Shown here: piece by piece, positions 46,741-59,339 of the stretch
How positions within the stretch are numbered: the stretch's first letter is position 1
How the letters are laid out: each line of letters begins with the position of its first letter
Origin: Adiantum capillus-veneris
Lineage: Eukaryota; Streptophyta; Polypodiopsida; Polypodiales; Pteridaceae
Assembly (NCBI GenBank): GCA_014529385.2
Contig: CM043962.1
Span: 86,585,180 to 86,649,179, forward strand
Length of the DNA stretch: 64,000 nucleotides
Reading direction: 5' to 3'
The notes under the pieces: model-generated
The model's input: only the letters and a program-made list of their open reading frames with translations
Databases searched by the model: none
Told to the model about the DNA's origin: nothing
Made by a program: the position numbers and the translations under genes

Positions 46741-47376
46741 ACCAATGGACTAGGCAGGGCATAAAAACATTAAAAAAATGTAATACCTGTTTCACACCAC
46801 ATTGGAGTAAGATTGAGTAACAAAGTACTGACAAATTGGTATTTAACTGAAAGCACCGCGACTCACGTGAGTAGCTGCATATCTCAATGTGAAATGATCG
46901 CAATAGCAATTTCGTTTAATACAAGTATTGGCACAATGTTAGAGAATGCATGTAATTAAAAGAGCCATGACTTCTTTCAAAATGGTAATCAAGCTGATAA
47001 GTAAGCTACATGTGTTGAATTTATGTACCGTTGTTGTTCTCTGTGGAATGGTATTAAGAAATATGTGTAGGACTACGAGTATTTGAGAGAGTGTTATCAG
47101 TGTATAATTACTTGTGTTTCTGAGAAGATTTTTCAAAACCCAAAATGAAAATGTGGAGAGAACTTACCTGGTTGCTCTCTATAAATCATTAGACTCTGGA
47201 TGATGTACTGCATTTGAAATATGTACTAGTCTGTGCGTGGGGAGAGAGATACAAGTAGGAGAGAACTATAATTAGCAAAAGTCATTTACAATGATGAGTC
47301 TCGGATTAATCGAAAAGTGAGATGGAATCAATATATTGTAGATTGTTGTTGTTTGAATACGAGGACAATGCATCCA

Positions 47377-47802
47377 CTAGGAAAGAGCTTCTTCCACATC
47401 ATCTTTGTTGGGCCCAACAAATCTTCCTAGCAACGCCTCTAGAACCTCATGGAGTTTCTGAAGAAGAACTTGCGGATCAAGCAGGGAAACCTCTTTGATC
47501 ATTACTTCATCAGAGATCTTTTCTACGGCTGCCTATGCTGCAGCCTGCCCTTTCTCAAACTTTTCGGCAATATCACGAAGAGAGAAGCGCCTATGAAGCT
47601 TAGCAAGACCGACAGCTTCTTTTGCAACTATCTCCCTGGTAGAAGGTGAGGGCAAAGCTAGGTCCTCTTCATCATCCATGGTATCAATGGCAACACCACG
47701 GTTGGAAGGAATAAACAAGCCATGGGGAGGTGCTACGAGTGCGACGTTAAATGCCACGCTGCCAATGTGGTGCTCTACAGAGCTGTGGCTCATTTGCCTC
47801 AC
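47377..47802 (-). pseudogene. Captured host fragment resembling SCAB1 (stomatal closure-related actin-binding protein)
   Basis: The minus strand is open from 47802 to 47377 except for one TAG at 47533-47535. Residues 54-90 include STREIVAKEAVGLAKLHRRF and SLRDIAEKFEKGQAAA. After the stop come KISDEVMIKEVSLLD, VLLQKLHEVLEALLG and NKDDVEEALS. From memory of the family, plant SCAB proteins have the same order near the N-terminus: a (K/R)E(V/I)VA.E segment, LSVRDLASKFEKGLAAA, a K.SEEA..RE stretch, HVLLKKLRDALESLRGR and NKDDVE(D/E)AI. The first 50 residues are unclear. The fragment runs in the same strand as element F. A captured exon is the likely explanation; a database search has not been run. 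Confidence 0.68.
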
Positions 47803-47867
47803 AATCGTAGAAGATGGGCTCTATGATTCTCTATTGCAAAGGGCAAGGCATCGAGCATGGAGATCGC

Positions 47868-48855
<988 letters not shown>

Positions 48856-49523
48856 GCCACAAAGCACCTGTACTAGTATACATTCCTGGTAGCGTGAGGC
48901 TTCCTGCGGTGTGGTATGTGGTCGGTAAAAAGAGTGTGCTACCATGACGTCAAGCTGAAAAATCTAATTTAGCATGGCTTGAATCGTTATAGCAGGATCT
49001 TGTGCACACATGGTCACGAAGGTGAAGGATGTCGCTACTGCTGCCGAGCCGCTGGTGCCCTTGCAAGTTGGGAGCTCATAGACAACACAATGCATGGTGC
49101 AAAGGCTTACCCGTAGGGTTTATTCCTACTAAATTGAAGCCAAAACAAAATTTTTAACATTTTTTTCTATCTTCGTTTAGCAGATCTCTCCTTGATCGTA
49201 CACATGTGTTGTCATTGCATACCAAACTTCCTATGTGTCCATTACTCTCATAATTATTCACGCAAATGATATTGAAAATGAATTCTAATGCTAATGAATT
49301 ATGTATTAATTCTAATATAGCTAGCCGCTGTGAATCATAAACAATTGATTCTCCGTGATGCAGTTCAAGCAACGATGCACTAAGGAAAAAAACATTTATT
49401 CTGAAAACATCATAATACAAACTTAGCTTCGCTATATGGAAGCGATGAGGATCACCATAGTCATAAGTTGGTCGATACGTCTTCCTTTATTGTTCTCCAT
49501 AGTATGCAGGAGCATCTCCTTGA

Positions 49524-49535
49524 GCTCTGATACCA
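49524..49535 (-). other. Primer binding site of F, tRNA-iMet
   Basis: GCTCTGATACCA, exact complement of TGGTATCAGAGC, one base from the 5' LTR. Confidence 0.93.
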
Positions 49536-49536
49536 C

Positions 49537-50021
49537 TGCTACAAACGGGAGCGCAGAGAGCCCTGCAAAATACGATCGAAATAGCACATAGCGAGCCATA
49601 AATCAAAAAAACTGTATACCTAGCAAACATCATTGTACATACTCCGAGCCGTACGCAATACGAGAGAGACAAAGAGCGGGAGAGGGCAAGAGAGCGCGTG
49701 CAGGCGCACCTCCTAGAGAGGAGTGCTACACCTGGCACGGCAAGAGAGAAGAGAAGAGAGGAGAGAAGAATGAGACGGACACTGGGTGCAATCTCCCCCC
49801 GTGCAAGAGTGACCATTTCCCTCTTGCTTGATTTATAGATTTCTTGAATGGTCAAATTGGTTACAAACTGGCCGGCCGGTCATAAATGGCCAAAGCTCAT
49901 AAAGAGCACTTGAATAATCAAATATACATAAAATATAATATCCTTCCGCATAATCCATTATCTGCTAATGTTTTTGCCACCTGTCAGTTGTAATAAATGG
50001 ATAAATATCAATTCCATAACA
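49537..50021 (-). repeat. 5' LTR of F
   Basis: 485 bp, starts TGCTACA and ends ATAACA, followed by the AATGA target copy. Confidence 0.94.
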
Positions 50022-51651
50022 AATGATCTATGCCACATCGATTACACATGAGTATCGGCATTGTAGACATGCTCGCTTGATTGGTTTGCATTAGTGTGAC
50101 ATTCTTTTGTAGCCTAATAGGACACTCGGCTACACGATGTGGACCTCCACACTCATAGCATTGAAGAGGTGGTCTCTTAGCAGTGTAATTGATATTTTGG
50201 CCTCTTGCAGCAAGAGTAGCTACTTGATATACAGGTTTGACTTGTCCCCAATATTCCTCCATGTAGTATTGTGGACTTTCTTCAAACACATCCATCCCAT
50301 AGGCAATATTAGGATCTATGTCTTCATCACAGCCTTACAAACAAGCAATAGATGACTCACAACCCACTTGATTCACATAAGTGATTCTCGGATGTGGTGG
50401 TTGTGGTCCTAGCACTGGAGGTGGTAAGGGTGTTGTTTGAACAACATTTTGGGCCCTAGGGACCATGTGTTGTGCTGTTTGTTCAAGAGGTGGGGCCGGC
50501 ATCAATGTAGGCACTCGAGGTGTGTTTGTCCATGCTAAGGCTGGTCTATTGGCCATCGCGCGCTTAAATACTATGCAATCCTTAGCTTGATGACCATACC
50601 TCCCATAGGCATTGCAGTTCCCATTGAATTTTACTCTAAAAGTAGGGCATTCACTGGTACTATGCGGTCCATAGCATACTGAGCACCATTGTTGCTCCCT
50701 TCCTAGATACATATGATTGTTTTGCGGAGCACGATTGTCTCTAAGACTCTCTTGAATAGCCTTGATGAGATCTTCTAAAGTCATCTCAAATATCTTTGGC
50801 TCCTTAGCAATAGGCTTTAGGGTCGTTGGTTGATGCCCTGATGCTTGCAAGCTGATAGATTTAGGCTCAACAGACACTCTTTCTCCTTGAATCATTAAAT
50901 TATCCTCCAATTGGATTATATTGGTGGTGACTGCTTCCCAAGTGGTGATACCTCTAATGACTAGGCCATTGTAGATATCCTCATGTCGTAATCCCCTAAT
51001 GAATCTATCAAGCAATTGATTATTATTGAAGCGCTCATTTGGATTACAACGAGAATTGAAATGCTTCAAGTGACTAATAAAGTCTCTCACCGACTCTCCT
51101 TCGTCTCGTTGGGCTTTCTGGAGCTGAGAGGCTATACCCCAAAGCACTCCCTCTTGCATGTATTCTTTCAAGAACAGTCTCCTAAGAGTAGGGTAAATCA
51201 TTTTTTCTTCCACCCTTAGGGTTCTATACCAATCCCCTGCCTTCCCACTTAGGGTTAGGCTTAAAGCATTACTCTTATGCAGGTCATTGTGTTCTCCTAG
51301 AGAATTGCATATTTGTTCAAACACTTCGATATGCTTTCTCACATCCTCGCCTCCACTAAATTTTTGTGTGAGCTTGGCTATTTGTACTGCCTTACTTCTA
51401 GGCTCTCTATCAGGTGTGTTACGCATATTCTCAGCAATAGATCGACCAATAGCTCGAGCAAATGTTGCCAAGTCACCTAAGTGAGCAGGCATTGAACTAC
51501 CATGTATCGGTGCTTTACTAACAAATGAGGTCCATGACGTGTTTCTTGGCATGCCCATCATTGGGGTAGGCATGGTAGCCATGAGGTCATCAAGGGAAAG
51601 ATGAGCTAGAATTGGAAAGGTAAAGCTATCACTTGTGGGCTCAGATTGCAC
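50022..51651 (-). pseudogene. gag of element E, C-terminal portion with zinc knuckles
   Basis: Frame 51651-50335 holds a Retrotrans_gag domain (AVQIAKLTQKFSGGEDVRKH, AGDWYRTLRVEEK, FLKEYMQEGVLWGIASQLQK, GESVRDFISHLKHFNSRCNP). The first knuckle is WCSVCYGPHSTSECP; a second, CNAYGRYGHQAKDC, has its second Cys replaced by Tyr. A single TAA at 50335-50337 is followed, in the same frame, by a third knuckle CYECGGPHRVAECP and the start of a fourth, CNRCGIDH, where element F cuts in. Apart from the stop there is no frameshift. Confidence 0.88.
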
Positions 51652-52680
51652 TTAGAACCCTGGAGAAACAACATATGGAGGATCCATCGGACTTACCGAG
51701 GGAGTCTCCATTTGCGATAAGGTCGGTTGTTTACCCTTTCCTGTATTCAAGAATCTCATGAGACCCGTTGAAGGCATGTTGATCCCCTTGTTCTGTCTCT
51801 CTAACTCAATAACCCTATGGATGACCTCACAAACTCTTTGTTGTTGATCCTCCACACTAGTAGCACCCATTGTGGATTGTAGGACATCTAACCAACCCAC
51901 GTGATAGGTGTGACCTGTGTATAGGTTGGTTAGAGTTTCCATTTGTAGTTCGTACTCCCAGTTCTCATTTAAGAACGCTCCATCTAGGATTGAGGTGCTA
52001 GGGGTGTCCTTTGAGCTAGATGCAATGTTGCTTTCTAGAGGTTGGCCCTTATCGGTTGCTAAGTTAGGAGCACTCGATTGATCTCCTAGCAAGGATATTG
52101 ACATATGGGCTTTCGCTTTTAACTCTCTTCGTTGCTCTGCCTTGCGTAAACTCTCGACTTCCTTTTCCCTTGCTGCAATGATATATCGCTCAACCTCTTG
52201 CACTTCGGCAAGTCTTCTACCATCGGGTAATATGACCTCGGAGGGAATTAGCTCTGAAGAGTCAGCAGGTGCAGTGAATGAAGTATTCACGTACACATTC
52301 TCTAAGGGTATAGGGTCTATGTTGGTCATGAATGGAGAATTTACTTCCCCACCCCCTTCATTTACATCATTAGCTCCATGTTTGGAGCGAGTGGCTCTAC
52401 TAAAGGTTTCCTTCAAGCGGCTAATCACGCTCGGCCCGGACCATGGGCCCATGGCATGCAGGTCTTGGCTTGAGCTATCAGGATTAGGCATTGGGAAACC
52501 TTCCATGACGTCGTAGTCAGAGGAAGAGTCACTAGCCGCTATGTTTAGGTCTTGGTTTGTACTACCTTGGGTCCTCGCCGAGGGTCCGGAACCTAAGCTA
52601 GGTGGATATTGAGAACTCGCGTAAGTCGAAATTCTCTCTAGTTGCTCCGTCTCTAGCATACGACCAGAGCGCAGATGCAT
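51652..52680 (-). pseudogene. N-terminal part of element E gag polyprotein
   Basis: 342 codons beginning MHLRSGRMLETEQLERIS, an N-terminus (RSGR type) seen in several plant gypsy gags. A Ser/Asp-rich region follows, then an acidic-basic helix (EVERYIIAAREKEVESLRKA) and a region with YTGHTYHVGWLDVLQSTM. The frame ends at TAA (51652-51654), but the very next codons are in the same frame and lead into the gag domain, so the two halves formed one protein of about 780 residues. No other break is present over this length. Confidence 0.7.
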
Positions 52681-53396
52681 GTGTCTTTGGCACCCTACAT
52701 GCGTCGGCGAGTAACCTCGAAGGTTAACCGCTTACTTTTTTAGGTGTCCATTTTCACTCGTTTTTTTTAATGTTTTTTAATGATCGATTTTTTTATTAAA
52801 GTGTGTGATAGCTCAAAACGAGCATATCACTCAAAGGGTCGCGTTGTGCTTTACAGCACAACGTTCGGTCCCCTGAAGCTCCGTTGGTCCTCAAAAAAGT
52901 CGATTTTTAGCTACGTGTGAAGCTAAAATACGTAATTTTAAAGGGCGACTGAGGCCTGAGCTTGAGCGTGAGCTTGGGCTTGGGTCTGGGAGATATTCCC
53001 GATCCTGGTCCTACCTTTAAAATTTTAATTTTAGTTTTTTTGTTTTTTTTGTTTTTGGGATAAGGTCGCCGCGGCGTGCGTGCGAGCACACACACACTCT
53101 ACCTATCTACTTACAACTGATACACCTACTGTTACACACTAACACACTTCGTTAGCTCTCACAGATCTACTTCCTACTTACTGTACTTTACATTACATAG
53201 AACTAACAACCTTAATACTAACACCTTACACAGAGAAAACACAGTAACCTTTCAAAACTTCATTAACAAAGAAATACACAGTAACAACACAAAATCCTTC
53301 TTCTCAACACACACACCTTCCTTCCCTACCCTTCCTACAATTTAAATTGCACCACAAAAGAAGCATAGAGTTCCATTCAAACTTAGTGTATGGCAT
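52681..53396. other. E 5' leader, no gene
   Basis: Sequence between primer site and gag start. It contains T-rich and CA-rich stretches and AACAC-type repeats but no coding region. Confidence 0.6.
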
Positions 53397-53414
53397 TCCC
53401 CGGCAGCGGCGCCA
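53397..53414 (-). other. Primer binding site of E, tRNA-Asp type
   Basis: The plus strand TCCCCGGCAGCGGCGCCA matches the 3' end of plant tRNA-Asp (TCCCCGGCAACGGCGCCA) with one change. This site is characteristic of Athila-type gypsy elements. Confidence 0.85.
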
Positions 53415-53418
53415 AAAA

Positions 53419-53992
53419 TGTGCACTTATGTCGCACGTGTCAATGCAAGGAACTTGCCGATACACTGTGTGCGATACACAAATGGCTCCAAGCACACAAC
53501 AAGCTTAAACTAGTAAGCTCAAAGATGGCGATGGTGTGTCACTCACCGCTCTACGCTTGCTGTCGTGGAGGATTCCTTGTCGCGAAGAAGAGGGAGACGC
53601 CGCTATGCCGCGCTCAATCGCCTCGCAGCCGTCGTGCCGCCGCAATGCTCGATCGCTCTCTCTCTCTCTCTCTCATGCATACACACACACACACACACAC
53701 AAGGAGATGAAGAAGAAGAAGATGGAGATGGAGCAAGAGAACTCTTCAATTGCACAAATGAGAGAATGAGTGAATTTTAGGTTTAGTTGACTTTTATATG
53801 AGCTCGCCCCATTCACACTTGGGCGCCCATGCTTAGCCAACTAATCCCTTGAATGTTCCAGTTAGAGTGCGTCTCTCATTGGTGATCACTCTTACCCTTT
53901 TCCTATTGGACCGACAAGCCCGGTACCTGACTCTACCAAATAAATAATACGACGTCCATTGTAGGTGATAGGAATGTGCCTGAGGGTTAACA
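53419..53992 (-). repeat. 5' LTR of E
   Basis: 574 bp direct repeat of 40951-41585, with only about ten AC units at 53681-53701. Confidence 0.92.
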
Positions 53993-54489
53993 AGGTGCAA
54001 GTGATAGTCTCTCACATCCCCTACTTGTAGGACTCGCCCCCCTCATTTTAGGCCTTGGTTTGACCTTAAGCTTCTCAAGTACCTTGTACCATAAGCATGA
54101 AAAGCATCTTAAGCACCTTAGTCAGCAAGCACGACAAGCACCTCAAGCACCTTATCAACAAGCACGACAAGCACCTCAAGCTTGGGTCGACGGGCTCCCA
54201 CCTCAAGCTCAATCCTAGCTTGCATAAGGTCCTAGGTCTAAGGACTTTTAACACTAATCTTTGGAGGTCTTTAATGAAGCTTACCCTAAGGTATTTCGAG
54301 CTCCATTAGCTAGCATTGCACTTTGAAGATCATCTCCCATTGGACCCATTGACTTTGGTCCCATGCTGAGATAGATCCATAAACACATGTCTATATTCCA
54401 AATCTTGTTCCCGTTTATTCTCCCACATCAAATGATCAGTTTAATACGAGAAAATCATTTGGGTCAGTTAGATATTAGACTTTATGACA
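53993..54489 (-). repeat. 5' LTR of G, part 2
   Basis: The last 80 bases (TCAAATGATCAGTTTAATAC, GAGAAAATCATTTGGG, ...TTTATGACA) match the end of the H LTR at 62575-62653, showing that the G LTR continues here after the E insertion. A 30-bp AGCACGACAAGCACCTCAAG motif is repeated near 54125-54185. Confidence 0.85.
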
Positions 54490-55180
54490 CACTCACTCTT
54501 ACCTACGATACATGTATGAGTGAGTGTGTATGTGTGTGTGTCTTTATACATCTCCTCATGACACACATGGTATTTATAAGCTCTAATGATAAATTTTGGC
54601 ACCAAATGGAGAGGGTCATGATGCTGTGGTTATAATTCACATGGAATTATATTGAGAAGTTGTCTAGAACCTCCTATGCATTATTTGTTGATCAAACTCT
54701 TTTTGCGACAAGGTGTAGAGGTTGACTAAGCTAGGCTATAAAGAAGGTGCTTCAATGAGATTAGGAATCAAGACCTACACCAAGATGTTATCATCAACCT
54801 CAAAGATAACCACTTTCATCACCTACGATGCAACTACTTTGACACGTGTAGTTTGTATGGTGTACCTTTGCAACCCCAAAGATTTAGACATAGGTCCTAC
54901 CCACAATAGCATTGACCTCCTTGACCAAGTCTCCTCAGACACCGTGTTGGTCATACAATGTCCAATATAAATCAGCTCCATTGTTGAGCTTATGTACGTA
55001 AAAAAAGTGGCAACTATTGCTTGAGTCAAAGCTAGGCTTGTAAAACCACAACTAAGAATGATAAATGGTTAATGGAGAAGACAGAGGGAGCAACAATTGG
55101 ACTTCATCCCATGGAATGTAGGTCGCAGAGACAAACAAGTGGAGTGGGTGCACTTGCAACGTTGCTAGGACACTGTGCGT

Positions 55181-55265
<85 letters not shown>

Positions 55266-55289
55266 CTTTCATGCTCTTAGCATGTCCCA
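54490..55289. other. Flank of G, no gene; (GA)n tract
   Basis: Anonymous sequence with GTGTGTATGTGTG near 54525 and a GA tract of about 80 bp at 55183-55262. Confidence 0.6.
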
Positions 55290-55835
55290 ATGTTTGCATT
55301 TCTCTATCACAAACAATATTTTCCTAGCTATGAACACATCTTTCCATTTGTCTATGCCTTGCTTTGTAGCTAGTGCTATCCTCTCTCCTCCAATTTGAGG
55401 ACCCCTATGGAGTTTAGCCTATTTGTGCTACTTTGTAGGTCTTGTTGATCCATTCTCTCACCTGCATGTCTTCCCACATCATCCTCTCATTGTTGGTCAA
55501 TCCCTCTCACTGTTGCACCCAACCTGTCATGCTTTTCTTCCCCACGTGGCCTCTGTATGTTATGTTGGATGGTATCAACTACCCTACAACTTGCTTGCCT
55601 TCAACCCTAAAACGTGCTCTATCAAATTGACATCAAGTACCTACACTCCAATCTTGCAGTACTATCCACCTTACCCACCTACTTAAATTGCGACTTATTG
55701 TCTTTCTAGTCGGGCCACTATCCAAGCTCCTCTACCACCTTCGATTGCCTCGCGCTTGCCAAGCTAGCACCCACTGTTGCAGTCATGAACAACGTCCCCC
55801 TTGGCCCACATTGACACCTCGCACCTATACATACA
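55290..55835. repeat. Anonymous 540-bp dispersed repeat, copy 1
   Basis: The block starting near TCTCTATCACAAACAATATT and ending near CCTATACATACA is repeated at 59340-59895 in the same orientation, with scattered substitutions and small indels. Short frames in both copies are not conserved. I do not recognise the family. Confidence 0.85.
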
Positions 55836-55837
55836 TG

Positions 55838-56980
55838 AGCTTTGGTACCCTCAAAAACCTTAGTTGCTACTCTTCTTTACCTTTGAAAATTAGCTCTCAA
55901 GTAGCCACACCCGCGGTTTAGAGACTGTTGATTGCAAAGAGTAGTGGAGAGGGTCTAACATTGCTCGGTTGATTATGGTTCCCGGTAACTTGCTAGTAGC
56001 TCAATAATGGTTAAGCCAATGGAAAGCCCCAAGAGACCCCATTATTGAATCTATAGTTCCCAACAGTGTACCTCGAACTATGTCCTTTTCAACCAAGATA
56101 ATAGATCCCTGTCCCACTTACCCTCTTGCAATGAGCAGGTTCAACCTTTCATGGACAACTTAAGGACCTCACTTCTTAAGCAAGAAAAGAGAAACCAATA
56201 GCTTTGATATCAATGTAATCAAATTGGACTATGAACATTGAGAATAGCGGAATTTAAATAACTGTAGTGAGCATTTTTATGAGAATACTTAGAGAAAAAA
56301 GAGAGAGAACTTGATTAGAGGTAGCAAAATAACCATTATACTTAATTAGCTTGGAATAAACAATACTTTGCAAGAGAGAGAATTAGAGAACTTGACAAAA
56401 ATTGAGGACCTGATTTATGTGGAGCCGGTCCCCCCTCCAAAAGGCTTTTGTATTATAGCTTCTCCCATAAAGAGAGACTTGGTACAATACAAGCTTTGTG
56501 GTCCTTGAGACCTTGATGGTGCAATAAAGATAGAGAGCTTCATGCACCACAATCATGCCCGTAACTTAGCTAAATGAAAGCATTAACTTGTCCCTGGCCT
56601 CAATCCCAAAACCTCAAACGCATTAAAAAATGAGGGTAGGTAAGAGGAAGAAGAAGTGTTCTTACAAGAAAGAAGCAGTGTCCTCTCATACCATTACTCA
56701 TAGTGCTTAGCATAGCATAATAGCATAGTAATGGAGATGAAGAAGATCGCAAGTATAGCATTGAAGCATGGCTCTTGGTTGGATTTGCATTCCATAGCCA
56801 AGAGTCTCGGTGTAGACTCTCCACTTCTCAAGCTTGGAGAAGGAGATAAAGCTCTTGCACGTTCACAAAGTGAGAATGAGAGCATGTGAGTGTGTGTGAG
56901 AGAAAGTATACCCCCAAGCACACCCCCAAATTTCCTTTGTCGACCCCTCCTTGTAGCTCATGATTAGATTTGATTGGACC
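55838..56980 (-). mobile_element. G' fragment: leader and 5' LTR of a second G-family element
   Basis: 55838-56200 matches the G leader (39535-39904), sharing TGGTACCCTCAAAAACCTTAG. 56201-56212 is a primer site with two changes (GCTTTGATATCA). 56214-56980 matches the G LTR start. Gag is absent to the left and the LTR stops at 56980, so both edges are rearranged. Confidence 0.85.
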
Positions 56981-57414
56981 CAACACTCACTTTTGAAACG
57001 TTTTGTCAGTTGGACACGGCTTGGTGTTCTTGTACCCACTCTCGCAGGTGTGAGGATTAACGTATGCTTGCGTGGCTACAAACTTTGCTAGTCAGAGGTT
57101 TTTGCAATTTTTTGCAGGCAGTTTCTCTGATGGGATGCGTTTTGAGCTAGTTTGCTCTCTACTTGCGTATATGGTTTTGCACTTTACACTCGGTTGAGCA
57201 GTTTGTCCCAGGTTGTGTGCTTGTTGCAGAGTTTGCAGATTGTGGACTTGTTTTATGCATATGTGAGTGTCAATTTTGATGCGTTTTGTTCATGCTTTTG
57301 AGCATTGTGTAGTGGTCGAGTTACCTCCCACTTTTGTTGCCATTTTGACATTCACTTATGGCAGCAAACATGTGTGATAGTGAGAGACAGTGGTCTCATT
57401 CTTGCTGATACATA

Positions 57415-58555
57415 CAATGTTGGCAATGTGGTCACACAAGGCACATTAGGCGCTGTTGTTTCAGACGTATGAGATAGCAGCGGAGATGTATGCGTGATGC
57501 AGATACAGCTTTGACGTAGGTTACAAAGGCAATTCCAGTGGCAGTGTGTGCCAGTGATGGTGATGTCATGCTTGCCTCGAGCGTACCTCTTGCAGATATG
57601 CCTATGGGTAGCAAACTTTCTCCACAGTGGTTATTAGGTAGCAATGCTACTTTTCATGTCACACCATGTAGTGAGTGGTTTATCACTTTTTCTAGTGGGA
57701 GACTTGGTTGTGTGCGACTTGCTGATGGTTGAGCATGTGACATAGAGGGTGCATGAGATGTTTGTTTGTCTTTGCCTAGTGGTGCATCTTACACGCTACG
57801 GCATGTGCGCTATGTTCCTCAGCTGAGACAAAGTTTGATCTCAGTGAGACAGTCAACAGCTTTTGCCTGTCAGATACTGCTTAACGAGCAGTCTTTTCAG
57901 ATGCATTGAAGATCACTAGTAATTTCCAGAGGAGCCCGCAGTGGCCTCGTATATCCTAAGCATGTGTTTGAGGTTCAAGATGGCGTAGTCTTAGTTTTGT
58001 TGTTGGCATGCATTCACCGAGAGACGAGACATGTCTCTTTTTCCAGTGATCTCCATCATGCTCAAGAGATAGAGCATATAACTATGCAGGACGTGCAGGT
58101 AGACTCTGTAGAGACAAAGGTAGAGAGGCAATGCTCTAGCACGACATAGCAGGTGTTGTCAGAGTTTGTGCATGCAGAGGTAGAGCAAGTATGCTCCTTA
58201 GAGACACAGACACATATGACAGATATAGAGTTTTTCAACATGCTTATGCTAGAGGCTGATTAGTTGATGCCAGGATACATAGTTTTGCCTATGGGTGAGA
58301 GGGATGTAGCTACCCCAGTGTCAACAGTGACACATCCATACGTGTTGAGTAGTCCTGATGATGTAGTACATGCATATAGCTCAAGAGAGGCTAGGATAGC
58401 CATGTTTGTGCATATTTCTTCAACGTTCGGGCATCTCATGTACGCCCTACTTGTGTCGAGACCCGACCTAGTAGTTGCAGTGGGAGCATTTGCAGCAAGG
58501 ATAGTCAGTTGTACGGTGGTTGACACTAGCATGACGCTTTGTGGAGCTTTGTAGA
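57415..58555 (+). pseudogene. copia L gag knuckle, protease and RT end
   Basis: Near 57417 the knuckle CWQCGHTRHIRRCC (CX2CX4HX4C) is followed by the protease region. WLLGSNATFHVTPCSEWF has GSNAT where copia proteases have DSGAT, so the catalytic Asp is gone. GRLGCVRLADG and HVRYVPQLRQSLISVRQ complete the protease. From 58264 another frame holds FGHLMYALLVSRPDLVVAVG, matching the copia block Y..TRPDL.YAV after the RT palm. Everything between is missing. Stops are frequent. Confidence 0.75.
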
Positions 58556-58751
58556 CCATACAGAGTTCTCTACAAGATTTACATGCAGGCTCTGGCGTGG
58601 GTATGCACGCTCGCCTACCACCAAAGCCAACATGACTATGTGTAGATCAACAGAGTGAGCGAGTGGACATAGGTTGAGAGAGTCTCTCACCTAGTTTCTT
58701 GTACATACTAGTAGTTTAGCTAATAGGTCTCACTTATCGGTGCATCACCTT

Positions 58752-58763
58752 TAAGTGGGAGAT
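58752..58763 (+). other. Polypurine tract of L
   Basis: TAAGTGGGAGAT immediately before the LTR; this is the usual plant copia tract. Confidence 0.85.
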
Positions 58764-59117
58764 TGTTGGGGTAAAGGCGCTATGCTTTTGCTCAGGGCCA
58801 AACGTCCGGTGTCCAACCGCCCGCCCACTGTGTATATACACTTCCTTATTCTTTCTATACATAAGAATAAGGGGCACTTCACTCACTTGAGTTACTTTCT
58901 AAGGTTGCTCTACCCACATTGTCTTGTGCTCCTCCCCTTCCCCGCACGCACCACACCGCGCATGCACACATGCATCCGTGCACACGCGCACTCACACTAT
59001 TTGCATGCCACTCTTGAGTTTTCCACTCGTGGGATAGATGTTTATAGTACCTTGAAATTATTCCTGCAAAAATAAAACACCTCTCTCTCTCTCTCTCAAT
59101 AATTACCAAGCCCAACA
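58764..59117 (+). repeat. 3' LTR of L
   Basis: 354 bp with perfect 7-bp inverted ends TGTTGGG...CCCAACA, TATATA near 58833 and AATAAAA at 59071. A (CT)n tract follows the AATAAAA. Confidence 0.88.
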
Positions 59118-59339
59118 GAACATTGCAAAAATCAGTTTAAATTCCAAATTAGTGCTAGAGAGGACACTAAAAATCACATGCATACACTTATGTTATTGTG
59201 GGATGTTTACGGCCACATGGCAGCATATGATCAAAACACTACCTTGAATTGTGGTTGGCCACCCTGTGCACTACCTCTCTCTTACTTGGGCTAGGGTGAG
59301 GGGCCATTAAGGGTACACCTAAGGAAATCCAAGGTGCTC
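59118..59339. other. No recognisable feature
   Basis: Short anonymous stretch between the L LTR and the second copy of the 540-bp repeat. Confidence 0.6.

Larger units (their letters stand above)
56985..59117 (+). mobile_element. copia element L, internally collapsed
   Basis: Plus-strand copia remnant: knuckle, protease, a far C-terminal RT piece, polypurine tract and 3' LTR in 2.1 kb. Integrase and most of RT are deleted. No clear 5' LTR or primer site was found; CCCAACA at 56979-56985, abutting G', may be the 5' LTR end. Confidence 0.8.

Noticed and set aside
54490-54800. Coding exon near the G flank
   Set aside because: Only short frames with no splice-consistent structure or motif.
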